Part shown: piece by piece, positions 37,235 to 46,105 of the stretch
Layout of the letters: each line of letters starts with the position of its first letter
Numbering within the stretch: the first letter of the stretch is position 1
Position numbers and translations under genes: made by a program
The notes under the pieces: model-generated
Told to the model about the DNA's origin: nothing
Databases searched by the model: none
The model's input: the letters and a program-made list of their open reading frames with translations, nothing else
Assembly (NCBI GenBank): GCA_014381825.1
Contig: JACNKX010000175.1
Span: forward strand, 57,410 to 121,409
Direction of reading: 5' to 3'
Source of the DNA: Planctomycetota bacterium
GTDB taxonomy: Bacteria; Planctomycetota; Planctomycetia; Pirellulales; Pirellulaceae
DNA: 64,000 nt

Positions 37235-38305
37235 TTATGCAATCGAAGTCATTTCCCGCAACGCTAGGCCCGCAGCAATGTCCCAATGGCTCGTTCGCCC
37301 CGTCATACCGTTTCGTGCGTACATGCGAAATGGATCGCTCAGCTCGCCATCTAATCCAATCCGCTTTGTCAGTGATTCGAGCAAGGTCTCGGATGCCTCG
37401 CCACCTCCGAGTACGAACCGTTCGAGGGGTCGTCCGCGAAAGGTAACACTGTGATAGCGCACACACATCGACAGTTCGCTCGTCAGACGCTCGACGGCGG
37501 GTCGCATCGCGTCGGCGACACTTCGCGTAATCTCAGGGTCTTGCCGAGCGCTCCGTCGGTCACCGTTGTTACGTCGCAACGAAGCGGAGTCGGGCAGATC
37601 CATTTTCAGCTTGCGCGAAACGGCTTCGTCAAACTGTTTGCCGCCTAACTCGATGTACTTGACGAACAACAAGTCCTCGCCCTGGGCAATGACAACCAAC
37701 GTCGACGCATATCCAACATGCACGTACATCGTGCGAATTTGTTGATCTTCGTCACGACGGAATTGCGACGCGTAGGTCCGCACCAGAGACGTCGGTTCGA
37801 CGTCAACCGCAACCGGGCGATATCCAGCACGCTCAACGAGCTGCAACGATCGTTCCAGAACGGGACGATGGCATGCCATCAGAATAACTTCCCGCATCAC
37901 AGCATCACCCTGACGGATGTCAGCCGCCTCGACGTACCGAATCTCCGCCTCAGCAACTGGGAAAGGGACTCGTCCGGCTGCTTCCTGTTGGACGGTTCGG
38001 TCTAGCGACGTTTGCGCCGTCTTTGAAACGCGAATGTTCTGCAGGAAGAGCTGGCGGTGATTCAGGCAGAGGGTGGCGTCCGTACCACGAAAGGCTCGGC
38101 CTTCACGAGCTTGAACGAGCGCTTCTACGATCAGGTCATCCGATGCAGCCTCGTCCAGATCCCCGTTGGCCTCGGGGGGCAGGTCCCAGCGACTCGCCTC
38201 GATTAGCCGTTTCCCATCCGCCGAAAACTGCGCAAGCTTGACCGAACGCGATCCAATGTCGATTCCGATTGGCCCAAAGCGGTTCTGATTGAAACGAGCA
38301 ATCAT
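37235..38305 (-). CDS. pilM: PilM, actin-like pilus assembly ATPase
   Basis: 356-aa cytoplasmic actin-fold protein. It opens with the ATP-binding phosphate-1 loop GPIGIDIGSRSVKLAQF, has the later phosphate-2-like MYVHVGYASTLVVI and adenosine-site FVLGGGEASETLLESL. It binds the N-terminus of PilN beneath the inner membrane. ATG 38305 is chosen over the in-frame GTG at 38320; neither has a good Shine-Dalgarno sequence. It is 28 bases after the pseudopilin with the repeat tail and seven bases before pilN. Confidence 0.93.
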   Translation of the reverse strand: MIARFNQNRFGPIGIDIGSRSVKLAQFSADGKRLIEASRWDLPPEANGDLDEAASDDLIVEALVQAREGRAFRGTDATLCLNHRQLFLQNIRVSKTAQTSLDRTVQQEAAGRVPFPVAEAEIRYVEAADIRQGDAVMREVILMACHRPVLERSLQLVERAGYRPVAVDVEPTSLVRTYASQFRRDEDQQIRTMYVHVGYASTLVVIAQGEDLLFVKYIELGGKQFDEAVSRKLKMDLPDSASLRRNNGDRRSARQDPEITRSVADAMRPAVERLTSELSMCVRYHSVTFRGRPLERFVLGGGEASETLLESLTKRIGLDGELSDPFRMYARNGMTGRTSHWDIAAGLALREMTSIA

Positions 38306-38332
38306 ATGGAGACGGAACACCTTATCTACGAA

Positions 38333-39160
38333 TCAGAGGGCTGGTCCCAGGTCAGTCGAACGTCCATCAGTCGGATCTACGTCAATCGAACGTGCGTCAA
38401 TCGGGTCTGAGTCAATCGGATCTGAGTCAATCGGATCTGAGTCAATCGGATCTGAGTCAATCGGGTCTGAGTCAATCGGGTCTGAGTCAATCGGGTCTGA
38501 GTCAATCGGATCTGAGTCAATCGGGTTGGCATCGTCAACGTCTTCGTAGTAGTACTCATCCATGAGCGACTCTGGCACGGTGGCCTGAACCGTGCCGATC
38601 GACGCAAGCCCCGTGATTGGGTCGATCTCGATGCCGATAAACCTGCGTGCTTTTCTCGTTCCGGCAGAAAGCCATATCGTCGTCCTCGAAGATCGTGTCG
38701 TTTCACCAAGTGGTCCAAATTCGATATCGACTACTTGTTCGGCGTAGCTGGCTATCATGGGGTCACTCTCCTCGACGATGGCGAGGTCAACGCTCCCCGT
38801 TCCCAGAGGCAAGGAACTTAGATCTGTTGCGTGTTCCGTGGTCGACCCGCTCGCCGAATGAAACGCTGAAGTAGGTAGCGTATCGAGCGCAGTATTTGTT
38901 CCGCTATGAGTGAGAACGTAGCGATTCTCGTCGGGAGCGAAGCTGATCTTGTACGAACTGTTGTTCGTGACGGCTAAGTTACGGGCGTGAGCAATATCAG
39001 AAGCAACGACCTGAGCCGTGCCTCGCAACTGGTCATGCGAGGCAGTGTCGAACTGGGTGATTACGACACCCGCGATGATCGCCACGATGGTGATGACGAC
39101 CAATATCTCGATCAGGGAGAACGCGCTACGAACGTTTCGTCGGTTTCGGCCGCGCCTCAC
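38333..39160 (-). CDS. GspH-like pseudopilin with pentapeptide-repeat tail
   Basis: 275-aa type IV pilin-like protein. A short basic leader ends before the prepilin site SAFSLIEILVVITIVAIIAG (Phe at +1, Glu at +5), followed by a hydrophobic helix and a GspH-like globular domain. GTG 39160 gives a 13-residue leader; longer starts (39226, 39292) would read into the previous gene's overlap. The C-terminus (about residues 213-272) is a run of Ile-Asp-Ser-Asp-Pro pentapeptides coded by a 15-base tandem repeat. The tail is highly acidic and may bind calcium or a surface partner; that is inference. A minor pseudopilin caps the pseudopilus tip in type II systems. Confidence 0.82.
   Translation of the reverse strand: MRRGRNRRNVRSAFSLIEILVVITIVAIIAGVVITQFDTASHDQLRGTAQVVASDIAHARNLAVTNNSSYKISFAPDENRYVLTHSGTNTALDTLPTSAFHSASGSTTEHATDLSSLPLGTGSVDLAIVEESDPMIASYAEQVVDIEFGPLGETTRSSRTTIWLSAGTRKARRFIGIEIDPITGLASIGTVQATVPESLMDEYYYEDVDDANPIDSDPIDSDPIDSDPIDSDPIDSDPIDSDPIDSDPIDSDPIDARSIDVDPTDGRSTDLGPAL
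38351..38526 (-). repeat. 15-base tandem repeat coding IDSDP pentapeptides
   Basis: Unit GTCAATCGGRTCTGA on the plus strand. Eight clean copies span 38396-38515, a partial copy runs to 38526, and three degenerate copies occupy 38351-38395. R alternates between A and G only at one synonymous position, so the protein repeat is kept exact. The whole array is in frame within the pseudopilin gene, so copy-number change would lengthen or shorten the tail without a frameshift. Confidence 0.95.
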
Positions 39161-39365
39161 CGCGCAGCAACTGATTCTGCTCCTGGAGCAGCGTCTTGAT
39201 GTGTTGCAGTTCGCGGACCATTTCATGACGTTGTTCGACGGCGTTGGCGAAGGGCGGTTGGCCGCTCGGGGGAGCGGCGTTTGAAGACTCATGAAAGCTT
39301 AGCACGCCCCATAGCAACAGGTTTGCACTCAACAAGGCGATCCACCGGAACAGTTTGTCAGTCAC
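39126..39365 (-). CDS. Small membrane-anchored coiled-coil protein
   Basis: 79-aa protein. GTG 39365 is preceded by GAAAGGA at about nine bases. One membrane helix (about residues 7-24, FRWIALLSANLLLWGVLSF), then a short linker and a probable coiled coil (residues 43-68, EQRHEMVRELQHIKTLLQEQ), ending basic (KPTKRS). Its last 35 bases overlap the likely start of the GspH-like pseudopilin gene. I recognise no family. Location within the minor-pseudopilin block suggests a small accessory of the machine. Confidence 0.65.
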   Translation of the reverse strand: MTDKLFRWIALLSANLLLWGVLSFHESSNAAPPSGQPPFANAVEQRHEMVRELQHIKTLLQEQNQLLRGEARPKPTKRS

Positions 39366-39449
39366 GTTACGAATCCTTTCGTAATGAAGTGGGGATGCAG
39401 CAGCTATGACGTTTGCAACGACTGGCAAGTCCATGGACCACCGCTGCGG

Positions 39450-41678
39450 CTACTGCGCGTCCTTCCAGTCGAGCAAGTCCCATCGAAGACCGCCATCATC
39501 GGGATGTGCCTCGTAAATCGGCTTTGACCAGTCGTGCCAGTGATAGCTGACTCCGGACGAATCGGGTTGTATGGTGATCTTCGGCTCGTCGTCAAGGCCA
39601 TGATTGTCGGAAAGCCACTGAGGGAAATAGGTTGGCTCCATGCCAGCGTCAACTTCATCGAGAAAGCTGAGATATTGCGACTTCCACCAAGACGAGGAAT
39701 GATCCCATTCGTTACGAGAGCCGATTTCCAGCTCACCAACGACAACTTGGCCCGTCACATTCAAGGTCGTTGCCTGCTGGCATTGAAATGATTGCAAATC
39801 ATCCCACGCCATTACCAAACCGCTCAGCGAACTACTGCTGCCGGGATACACTTCGACATCATCGCGTGCGATCACGGACGGCAACTGATACACCGTGCCG
39901 TCTCCGTACAGCCCAGGCAGCGAAACCGGTGCGACCTTGATGCCCGTCCCTCTTAGTTCAACTCGCCCCGAACTGCCTGAGTCGTACAGCAGCACTGTTC
40001 CTTGAATTGTGACGTTGCTGTTGATGACAAGCTGAGATTGACGCTTGACCAACCCAAGTGGATTGGACAACGGATTTGGTGCGAGCGCCGCGTTCGAGAG
40101 CGAGCTATCGAGCTGCGTCGGGGAATAAGACTTTCCGCCGGGATACAGCTGATACGAAGCGACATCTCCTGGGTGAGTCACTGGCGACGTGCCGCTTCCA
40201 ACGGCAACGTCATTCAGCGTGACGTTCGAGTCGGCTTCGAGTAACCGTCGCTCATGGCCCGAGGTCAGAGAAAGTGGAGCGTTGATCGGTCCGGAGAACG
40301 GACGGAAGTCGCCTTGTCCGACCTTTCTCATCGCTTCGTAATCACGAAGTAATCTGCCTCGTGGACTCCCGGGTGGATTGTTGCCGATCGCCACTCGAAC
40401 CATCGGGTTGGTACTGATCGTTCCCGATTTGGAGCGCGTCCCGACAAGTTGTCCGTCCTTGTACAACTTCATCGTGGCCCCATCGTAGACAGCCGCCACA
40501 AACGTCCAGGTATTCGCCGTAATGTCGCCGGAACTTGAATAGAGGACGTCAGTGCCTTCTGAATCAGTTTTCAGACGAAATCGCAGGCGGTTGTGGCCTG
40601 AAACATTGATCGTACTCAGCATCCAGTAATGGTCGTCGTTGCTGGTGCTGGTCGCTTTCGAAATGATGCGCGCGTCCGAATGGTCGAAATCGTCGGCCTT
40701 GATCCAAGCCATGATCGTCAGTGCATCGCCACTGACATCGAACGCGCCGACGTCAACGTGATCGTCATATCCATCGAACCGTGCTGAACCCGATCCACCC
40801 TGCGATAAGGAAGCATCCCCGCCCGGGCCACTCCCTTCGTAGCGACCATCGTGGTATCCCATTTCGTCGATTGCAGTGGTGCTACCAGCGGCATCGTCGA
40901 ACCGCCACCATGCGACCGTGTTTGACGCGGGAACGCTCGCCAATGTCGCAAGTGAAATCGCCCCCTGATTAATCGAATTGATAATCCCCGTGGGCACGGC
41001 ATACTCCAGAATCATCAGCTCGTCGATCGAGCCATCAAACGGTTTGTCGTCGCCATCGTTCGGGTAATCTGCAAGGAATTTGATCCGATTCTGGAGATAA
41101 ACTGAGCCCTGCGCGTGAAATGGCGCTTCGATGTCAACTTCGCGCCCGTTCCCCGTTCCCCACTGATATACCGTGTACGGCTGAATCGACGACCAATTGT
41201 TTGGCGGATCGACCAGCTTGCGGCGGACGAGCTGGACGACAGAACGAACTTGATGAGTCGACTGGACGACCGGGTTTACCGGGTCCACAACGCTGCCGGT
41301 CGAAGTAATCGTCACGCGGTAGGGATACTCGTCGTAGTCGGCGTCACCTACGGCGAGCGAAACGTCGCCTGTTTTAAAACTGATTGCGTAGGTTGAACCA
41401 TCGCCTAAGTCCCCACTCATCGCGACATCAACTCCGCCCCACGAAGGATCGTTGATCGTCTGCAACGCAATGCTCATTCCGGTTTGAGCCGCCTGGCGCG
41501 CTGTCGCCCGGTGACTAGTGTTTCGCTCGGTTTGCTCAATCGTTGCCTGCGTCCGCAACATGGCGTACGATAACGCCAACGTCATCGAGACGAGCGCCAA
41601 CACAAGAATGACGCTGACTCCGCGCTGTCGGCGATGTGGCGCTGAGCGATTCGTGGCTGGTCGGTAATTCGCGGACAT
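39450..41678 (-). CDS. PilX-like pilus protein carrying a LamG domain
   Basis: 742-aa protein. The N-terminus (RQRGVSVILVLALVSMTLALSYAMLR) is the hydrophobic helix of PilX/GspK-like minor pilins, without the usual Glu at +5. An N-terminal pilus-assembly domain follows. A LamG/concanavalin-like lectin domain spans about residues 245-420 (NTVAWWRFDDAAGSTTAIDEMG, LTIMAWIKADDFD, NTWTFVAAVYDGATMKLYKDG). The C-terminal part (about residues 470-742) is beta-rich without recognised family. It lies seven bases from the following PilW-like gene. The fold suggests a surface-exposed, carbohydrate- or protein-binding tip subunit. Confidence 0.8.
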   Translation of the reverse strand: MSANYRPATNRSAPHRRQRGVSVILVLALVSMTLALSYAMLRTQATIEQTERNTSHRATARQAAQTGMSIALQTINDPSWGGVDVAMSGDLGDGSTYAISFKTGDVSLAVGDADYDEYPYRVTITSTGSVVDPVNPVVQSTHQVRSVVQLVRRKLVDPPNNWSSIQPYTVYQWGTGNGREVDIEAPFHAQGSVYLQNRIKFLADYPNDGDDKPFDGSIDELMILEYAVPTGIINSINQGAISLATLASVPASNTVAWWRFDDAAGSTTAIDEMGYHDGRYEGSGPGGDASLSQGGSGSARFDGYDDHVDVGAFDVSGDALTIMAWIKADDFDHSDARIISKATSTSNDDHYWMLSTINVSGHNRLRFRLKTDSEGTDVLYSSSGDITANTWTFVAAVYDGATMKLYKDGQLVGTRSKSGTISTNPMVRVAIGNNPPGSPRGRLLRDYEAMRKVGQGDFRPFSGPINAPLSLTSGHERRLLEADSNVTLNDVAVGSGTSPVTHPGDVASYQLYPGGKSYSPTQLDSSLSNAALAPNPLSNPLGLVKRQSQLVINSNVTIQGTVLLYDSGSSGRVELRGTGIKVAPVSLPGLYGDGTVYQLPSVIARDDVEVYPGSSSSLSGLVMAWDDLQSFQCQQATTLNVTGQVVVGELEIGSRNEWDHSSSWWKSQYLSFLDEVDAGMEPTYFPQWLSDNHGLDDEPKITIQPDSSGVSYHWHDWSKPIYEAHPDDGGLRWDLLDWKDAQ

Positions 41679-41684
41679 GGCGGC

Positions 41685-42542
41685 CTATCGCTCTAGCTGG
41701 TAATAAATGGCACCGGAACCAAGAAACGGAATCGCAAGCTGCTTCTCATGCGAGTCGATATCACCCGGTCGTAATTGCAGTTCAATCCGACAGAGTGCTT
41801 GTCGCTGCCCAACCGTCGCCCCATAGATGCCTTGGGCCCAAGGAAGGCTGCCCCAGGACGTCGATCCCGCTTTGTAGGCTTGCCATTGGGCGTCGGAAGG
41901 CCGAAGTGCTTGCTCGAACCGTACGCATCCGCGTTTACCAGCAGGGCCGCCTACTTGACTTGTGGCTGCTGCGACTCGCAGCAAATCTGTGAGAACGGCA
42001 ATGTTGGATTCTACGCCATACGACGCGGAATTCTTCAGCATGTCGATCAGGTATTGCCACTCCGCGTTGTTGCTGAGCGCAGGTACTTGGCTGTTATTGC
42101 TAGAGTCTCGGATCTCGACAAGACGCGTCGGGTCGTCGGATGCTGGCGTGAACACCACCAACTCATTGACTCGGGGCATGCCCGTTGGTGCCGTCGGCTC
42201 GCCGTCCGGTTTCCACACGACCAGTGTATCGGGATAAGTCGAACCGCCGACGGTTTCAGTAATGATGATGAATCCGGGAAACTGTTCATTGGCATGCGCA
42301 TCTTGAATCGCGCGCTCCATGCGTTCGATGGCAACCTGGCCATGCTGGACGGCGAGCCCACGTCCGAATTGTTGCTGGTTCGCGACTTGAACGGTCGATG
42401 CCAGCGCCGCGAGCGTCGTGGCAAGAATTGCCATGACCGCCGAGACCATTAGCAGTTCGACCAGGGTCAGACCTCGTGGTCTTCGATGCTTCGAACGAAC
42501 TGCGATCTCAGACTGTCTAGTTGATTGGAGGAACGTAGCCAT
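41685..42542 (-). CDS. PilW-like minor pseudopilin
   Basis: 285-aa prepilin-like protein. Cleavage site RPRGLTLVELLMVSAVMAILATTLAAL: Gly at -1, Leu at +1 and Glu at +5, followed by a hydrophobic helix. The rest is a beta-rich globular domain of the PilW/GspJ kind. It overlaps the start of the gene above it by 26 bases and is seven bases from the LamG protein gene, so the block is tightly coupled. Confidence 0.88.
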   Translation of the reverse strand: MATFLQSTRQSEIAVRSKHRRPRGLTLVELLMVSAVMAILATTLAALASTVQVANQQQFGRGLAVQHGQVAIERMERAIQDAHANEQFPGFIIITETVGGSTYPDTLVVWKPDGEPTAPTGMPRVNELVVFTPASDDPTRLVEIRDSSNNSQVPALSNNAEWQYLIDMLKNSASYGVESNIAVLTDLLRVAAATSQVGGPAGKRGCVRFEQALRPSDAQWQAYKAGSTSWGSLPWAQGIYGATVGQRQALCRIELQLRPGDIDSHEKQLAIPFLGSGAIYYQLER

Positions 42543-43149
42543 AAACTCGCCTTACGGTTGTCAATTGTCGACGTGACCCGTTGTCATCGAACCTTCCAAC
42601 GATCACTTCGACTGCACGGAAACCACTCGTATTCGTGCCGGTCAGGTCCTTCGAGAGATCGCTCGGATCGGCGTATCGCACGTTGACCGCCACGGTCCAA
42701 TTGTCAAAGTAATTGTCTCGCAGCTGAAAATCTGGATGTCGCGAGCCACCTGCTCCGTCGCCCTGCCCAAGCTCAATTGCCCAAGGATCTCTCAGGGGTC
42801 GAGACGTGTACTTATTGAAGTCGTCGGTGTCGTCAAACACGATTCGTTGCTGTGGCGAGGTAATCTCGCCTGGTGCGGCCGTGAGAGGATACTGATACGG
42901 CGACGCGCCCGCCGCGCCATATCTGCGTCCCATCACTTCATCGATTATTTGATTCGCGATTCCGCGGGCCAGATTCTGTTCGAACGCGTATTCCGAGGAA
43001 TCCAAGGATGTCTGCGTTGCGAGCAACAGCGCCGATCCCGCCAACGCAATCAGTGTGATGGCGACCATGGCTTCGACAAGCGTGAAGCCCGTGTTTCGCC
43101 GACGTTGATCTTGGCTGCCGATTAACGACCTGTCGGTTGAGCAACACAT
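42517..43149 (-). CDS. PilV/GspI-like minor pseudopilin
   Basis: 210-aa prepilin-like protein, first gene of the locus. Prepilin cleavage motif RRNTGFTLVEAMVAITLIALAGSALL: Gly at -1, Phe at +1 and Glu at +5. The globular part is short and beta-rich. The 3' end overlaps the PilW-like gene by 26 bases. The promoter of the whole minus-strand locus is expected in the 308 bases upstream. Confidence 0.88.
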   Translation of the reverse strand: MCCSTDRSLIGSQDQRRRNTGFTLVEAMVAITLIALAGSALLLATQTSLDSSEYAFEQNLARGIANQIIDEVMGRRYGAAGASPYQYPLTAAPGEITSPQQRIVFDDTDDFNKYTSRPLRDPWAIELGQGDGAGGSRHPDFQLRDNYFDNWTVAVNVRYADPSDLSKDLTGTNTSGFRAVEVIVGRFDDNGSRRQLTTVRRVYGYVPPIN

Positions 43150-43457
43150 AGAAGATTCCGAACGAACAAAAAAATACGCGGCAGGCTCCCCTTAAGCTCC
43201 CAGCTCCCCACCGCGTTTCGCATCCCTTGGCCCTCCCCAGAGACAAGGGCACACCAAACAATACGTCGCGCGGGTGCCTCGTCAAATCAGCGTCCCGTCT
43301 TTGATCGCAAACGTTGTCGAAATGCAACATGTCTCCCACAAACAACACTGCTCCGAGGGACTCGACACTGGTCAAGCCTTCACGCACGCAGTTGAATGAG
43401 TTAGTGTAAGAGACCGCGCCGGATCAGAGAGAACTCTTCCCACGAAGGCACCTGGAT
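43150..43457. other. Divergent intergenic region
   Basis: 308 bases between the first gene of the pilus-like locus (minus) and the peptide-binding protein gene (plus). Promoters for both should be here, but no consensus can be named confidently. A pyrimidine-rich run (CTCCCCTTAAGCTCCC) lies near 43182-43197. No RNA gene or long hairpin is visible. Confidence 0.5.
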
Positions 43458-45044
43458 ATGCCCACAAGACGATTCGCCGTAATCCTCGTCTGTTTGATGT
43501 TTGTCGCTTGTTCGTCTCGCGCGCCAAGCAAGCCAACGAAGACCAACAACACGTTGATTTACGGTCGAGGCGAAGACTCGAAGACGCTTGACCCGATTAA
43601 CGGCGAGACCGGCGAAACCGTCAAAGCATTGGTCAATTTGTACGACACACTCGTCGCTTTCACTGACGATTCAACGGAGATCGAGGCATCACTGGCAACT
43701 TCCTGGAGCACCTCAGAGGATGGTTTGACGTGGACCTTCCAACTGCGCGAAGGAGTTCGCTTTCATGACGGGACGCTGGTCGATGCCGCGGCGATTGTCT
43801 TCAGCCTGAATCGCCTGTGCCAAGACGACAATCCACATGTTTCCGATCCGGCCCGTCCCTATAAACCGAACTTCGCTGTTATCGAGGAGATTCGCGCGGT
43901 CGACCCGTTAACTGTGGAGTTTCAGTTGAGTGAACCCAGCGCTGTCTTCCTGAACAATCTCGCGATGTTCCCCGCCGGTATCGTCAGTCCAACGGCTGTG
44001 AAGAAGCACGGTAAAGGCTTTTCGACGAATCCAGTCGGCACGGGCCCGTTTCGCTTCGAACGTTGGATTCGTGATCAGCAACTAGTCTTGGCAGCAAACG
44101 AAGACCACTGGCGAGGCCGCCCAAACTTTGACCGCGTCGTCTTCGTTCCTGTTTCAGAGAGCGCGACACGCATCCAGCAATTGACGCGTGGCGAGATCCA
44201 TATCGCCGACAACCTTCCGCCCGCCGAAGTCGACGATTTGGCGAGGAAGCCAGGACTGACGGTCGTGGAAGAGATTTCGATGAATGTCGCTTATCTGGCC
44301 CTGCAAATGGACAAGCCCCCGCTGGAAGACGTTCGTGTGCGACAAGCAATTGCAATGGCGTTGGACAAACAAGCGCTCATTCGAGTCGGCTACGCGGGCC
44401 ACGCCGAGCCAGCGATCAATCTGTTGCCGAAAGCGATGTGGGGACATAACGACGGAATCGGAGATCGCCCTTTCGATCCTGACGCAAGCCGGGAGCTGCT
44501 GCAAGCTGCAGCAGCAGACAGAGGATTCGAATTGCCGCTCACGCTCAGCCTCGCCGTGATGTCCGAACCAAGACCGTATATGGAACAGCCCCTACAAGTC
44601 GCCGCCTTCGTCAAGGATTCGCTGGCGGCTGTCGGCATCAACGTGACGATTGAACCAAAGCCCGTCACGCCGCACTTCGCCAAGATGATGCGAGGCGACT
44701 ATCAGATTGGGCTCGCCGGTTGGACCACGGACAACGGTGATCCCGATAACTTTCTCTACTCGCTGCTTGACTCCGACAACATCAGCGAAAGCGGCAACAA
44801 CATGAGCCACTATCGCAACGACAAGGTCCATGAATTGCTCCTTGCCGCGCAGCGCGAACTCGATCAAGACAAGCGGCTAACTTTCTATCATCACGCGCAG
44901 GAGCTAATCTTCGCCGACGCGCCAATCGTTCCGCTGGTTAGCACTAAGCAGCGCGCTGTTCACACCACACGCATCAAGGACTATCGACTCCATCCCGCGA
45001 TGCTGATTCGCTTGCGAAAGGCTCGTTTCGAGGACGTGCCGTGA
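43458..45044 (+). CDS. ABC peptide-transporter substrate-binding lipoprotein
   Basis: 528-aa solute-binding protein of family 5 (DppA/OppA). Residues 1-17 are a signal; Cys18 in FVACSS is the lipidation site. Family signatures: LIYGRGEDSKTLDP, ETVKALVNLYDTLVAF, WTFQLREGVRFHDGTLVDAAAIVFSLNR, and NPVGTGPFRFERW. It captures short peptides or similar ligands in the periplasm and delivers them to the permeases coded downstream. It overlaps the next gene by four bases. The ligand cannot be told from sequence alone. Confidence 0.94.
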   Translation: MPTRRFAVILVCLMFVACSSRAPSKPTKTNNTLIYGRGEDSKTLDPINGETGETVKALVNLYDTLVAFTDDSTEIEASLATSWSTSEDGLTWTFQLREGVRFHDGTLVDAAAIVFSLNRLCQDDNPHVSDPARPYKPNFAVIEEIRAVDPLTVEFQLSEPSAVFLNNLAMFPAGIVSPTAVKKHGKGFSTNPVGTGPFRFERWIRDQQLVLAANEDHWRGRPNFDRVVFVPVSESATRIQQLTRGEIHIADNLPPAEVDDLARKPGLTVVEEISMNVAYLALQMDKPPLEDVRVRQAIAMALDKQALIRVGYAGHAEPAINLLPKAMWGHNDGIGDRPFDPDASRELLQAAAADRGFELPLTLSLAVMSEPRPYMEQPLQVAAFVKDSLAAVGINVTIEPKPVTPHFAKMMRGDYQIGLAGWTTDNGDPDNFLYSLLDSDNISESGNNMSHYRNDKVHELLLAAQRELDQDKRLTFYHHAQELIFADAPIVPLVSTKQRAVHTTRIKDYRLHPAMLIRLRKARFEDVP

Positions 45045-46096
45045 GTGGTTGGGTCAAGCTAATGCAGTTACTGTGCTGGTTGACTCCGCCGGCCGTGGCT
45101 CGCTACCTGAGTGTGCGCCTATTCCACGCCGTGATCACGATGGTAGTGGCTGTTTCGCTCATCTTTATCGCCATGCGCATGCTGCCAGGCAATCCACTGC
45201 TGGCAAGATTCGGCCAGCACCCCGATGCCGAACAAATGCAACGCATTATTCATGAGCAGGGATGGGACCGGCCGATCCTCTCGCAACTCGGCCAGTTCCT
45301 GCATCAACTCGTAACAACTGGAGACTTCGGTGAATCGATTTCTAGGAGCAACGAGAATGTCAGCGACGAGTTAACTCGTCGCATTCCAGCGACGATCGAG
45401 CTGACAGTTGTTGCGATGTTGCTTGCCGTACCGATTGGCGTCGCGTTCGGGGTTGCGGCTGCCGTTTGGCGAAATCGTTGGCCTGATCGCCTTTGTATGG
45501 CCGGTGCGATGCTTGGCGTGAGTGTGCCGGTGTTCTTTCTGGGCATTTGCTTACGTGCGATTTTCACCGGAATGCCAATCGGCTTTCGATTGCCCGCCTT
45601 CGAAATCGACTTCGAGCCAATCACTGAGTTCTACTTGCTCGACACACTCTTACAGCAACGCTTCGATCTGTTCGCGACAGCATTCAAGCATATCTGCCTG
45701 CCCGCTTTGGCTCTCAGCTCGATTCCAATGTCGATCATTGCCCGCATCACGCGCAGCAGCATGCTCGAAGTTCTCGGCGAGGACTTCATTAGAACGGGAC
45801 GAGCAAAAGGTGCCTCTTCCTGGGGAGTCGTATTACGACATGCGTTACCAAACGCAGCGGCACCGATCGTTAATATCGCGGGTTTCCAAATTGGTCTGTT
45901 ACTCTCAGGCGCAGTCCTTACCGAGACGGTCTTCGATTGGCCAGGCATGGGGAAGTACGTCGTCGACGCTGTTCGCGAAAATGACTATGTCATCGTTCAA
46001 GCCGGAGCATTAGTGATCGCCGCAATCTTCGTCACAGCGAATCTCGTCGTCGACCTTTTGTACTTGTGGCTCGATCCACGAGTCCGTTTGTCATAG
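45041..46096 (+). CDS. ABC peptide-transporter permease, DppB type
   Basis: 351-aa inner-membrane permease. GTG 45041 overlaps the preceding stop (GTGA). About six helices, with the DppB/OppB pattern MRMLPGNPLLARFG near residue 42, and the EAA-loop EDFIRTGRAKGASSWGVVLRHALPNA near residue 247 that contacts the ATPase. It forms a heterodimer with the following permease. N-terminal extension of about 20 residues before the first helix is longer than usual. Confidence 0.94.
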   Translation: MSGWVKLMQLLCWLTPPAVARYLSVRLFHAVITMVVAVSLIFIAMRMLPGNPLLARFGQHPDAEQMQRIIHEQGWDRPILSQLGQFLHQLVTTGDFGESISRSNENVSDELTRRIPATIELTVVAMLLAVPIGVAFGVAAAVWRNRWPDRLCMAGAMLGVSVPVFFLGICLRAIFTGMPIGFRLPAFEIDFEPITEFYLLDTLLQQRFDLFATAFKHICLPALALSSIPMSIIARITRSSMLEVLGEDFIRTGRAKGASSWGVVLRHALPNAAAPIVNIAGFQIGLLLSGAVLTETVFDWPGMGKYVVDAVRENDYVIVQAGALVIAAIFVTANLVVDLLYLWLDPRVRLS

Positions 46097-46105
46097 AGAT
46101 CGCAG

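Noticed and set aside
38351..38526. Repeat array that could be taken for a CRISPR
   Set aside because: The 15-base units are contiguous with no spacers, are in frame within a pseudopilin gene, and no cas genes are present.
42938..43387. Minus-strand frame of 149 codons upstream of the PilV-like gene
   Set aside because: It overlaps the pseudopilin in another frame, and its composition is not protein-like.
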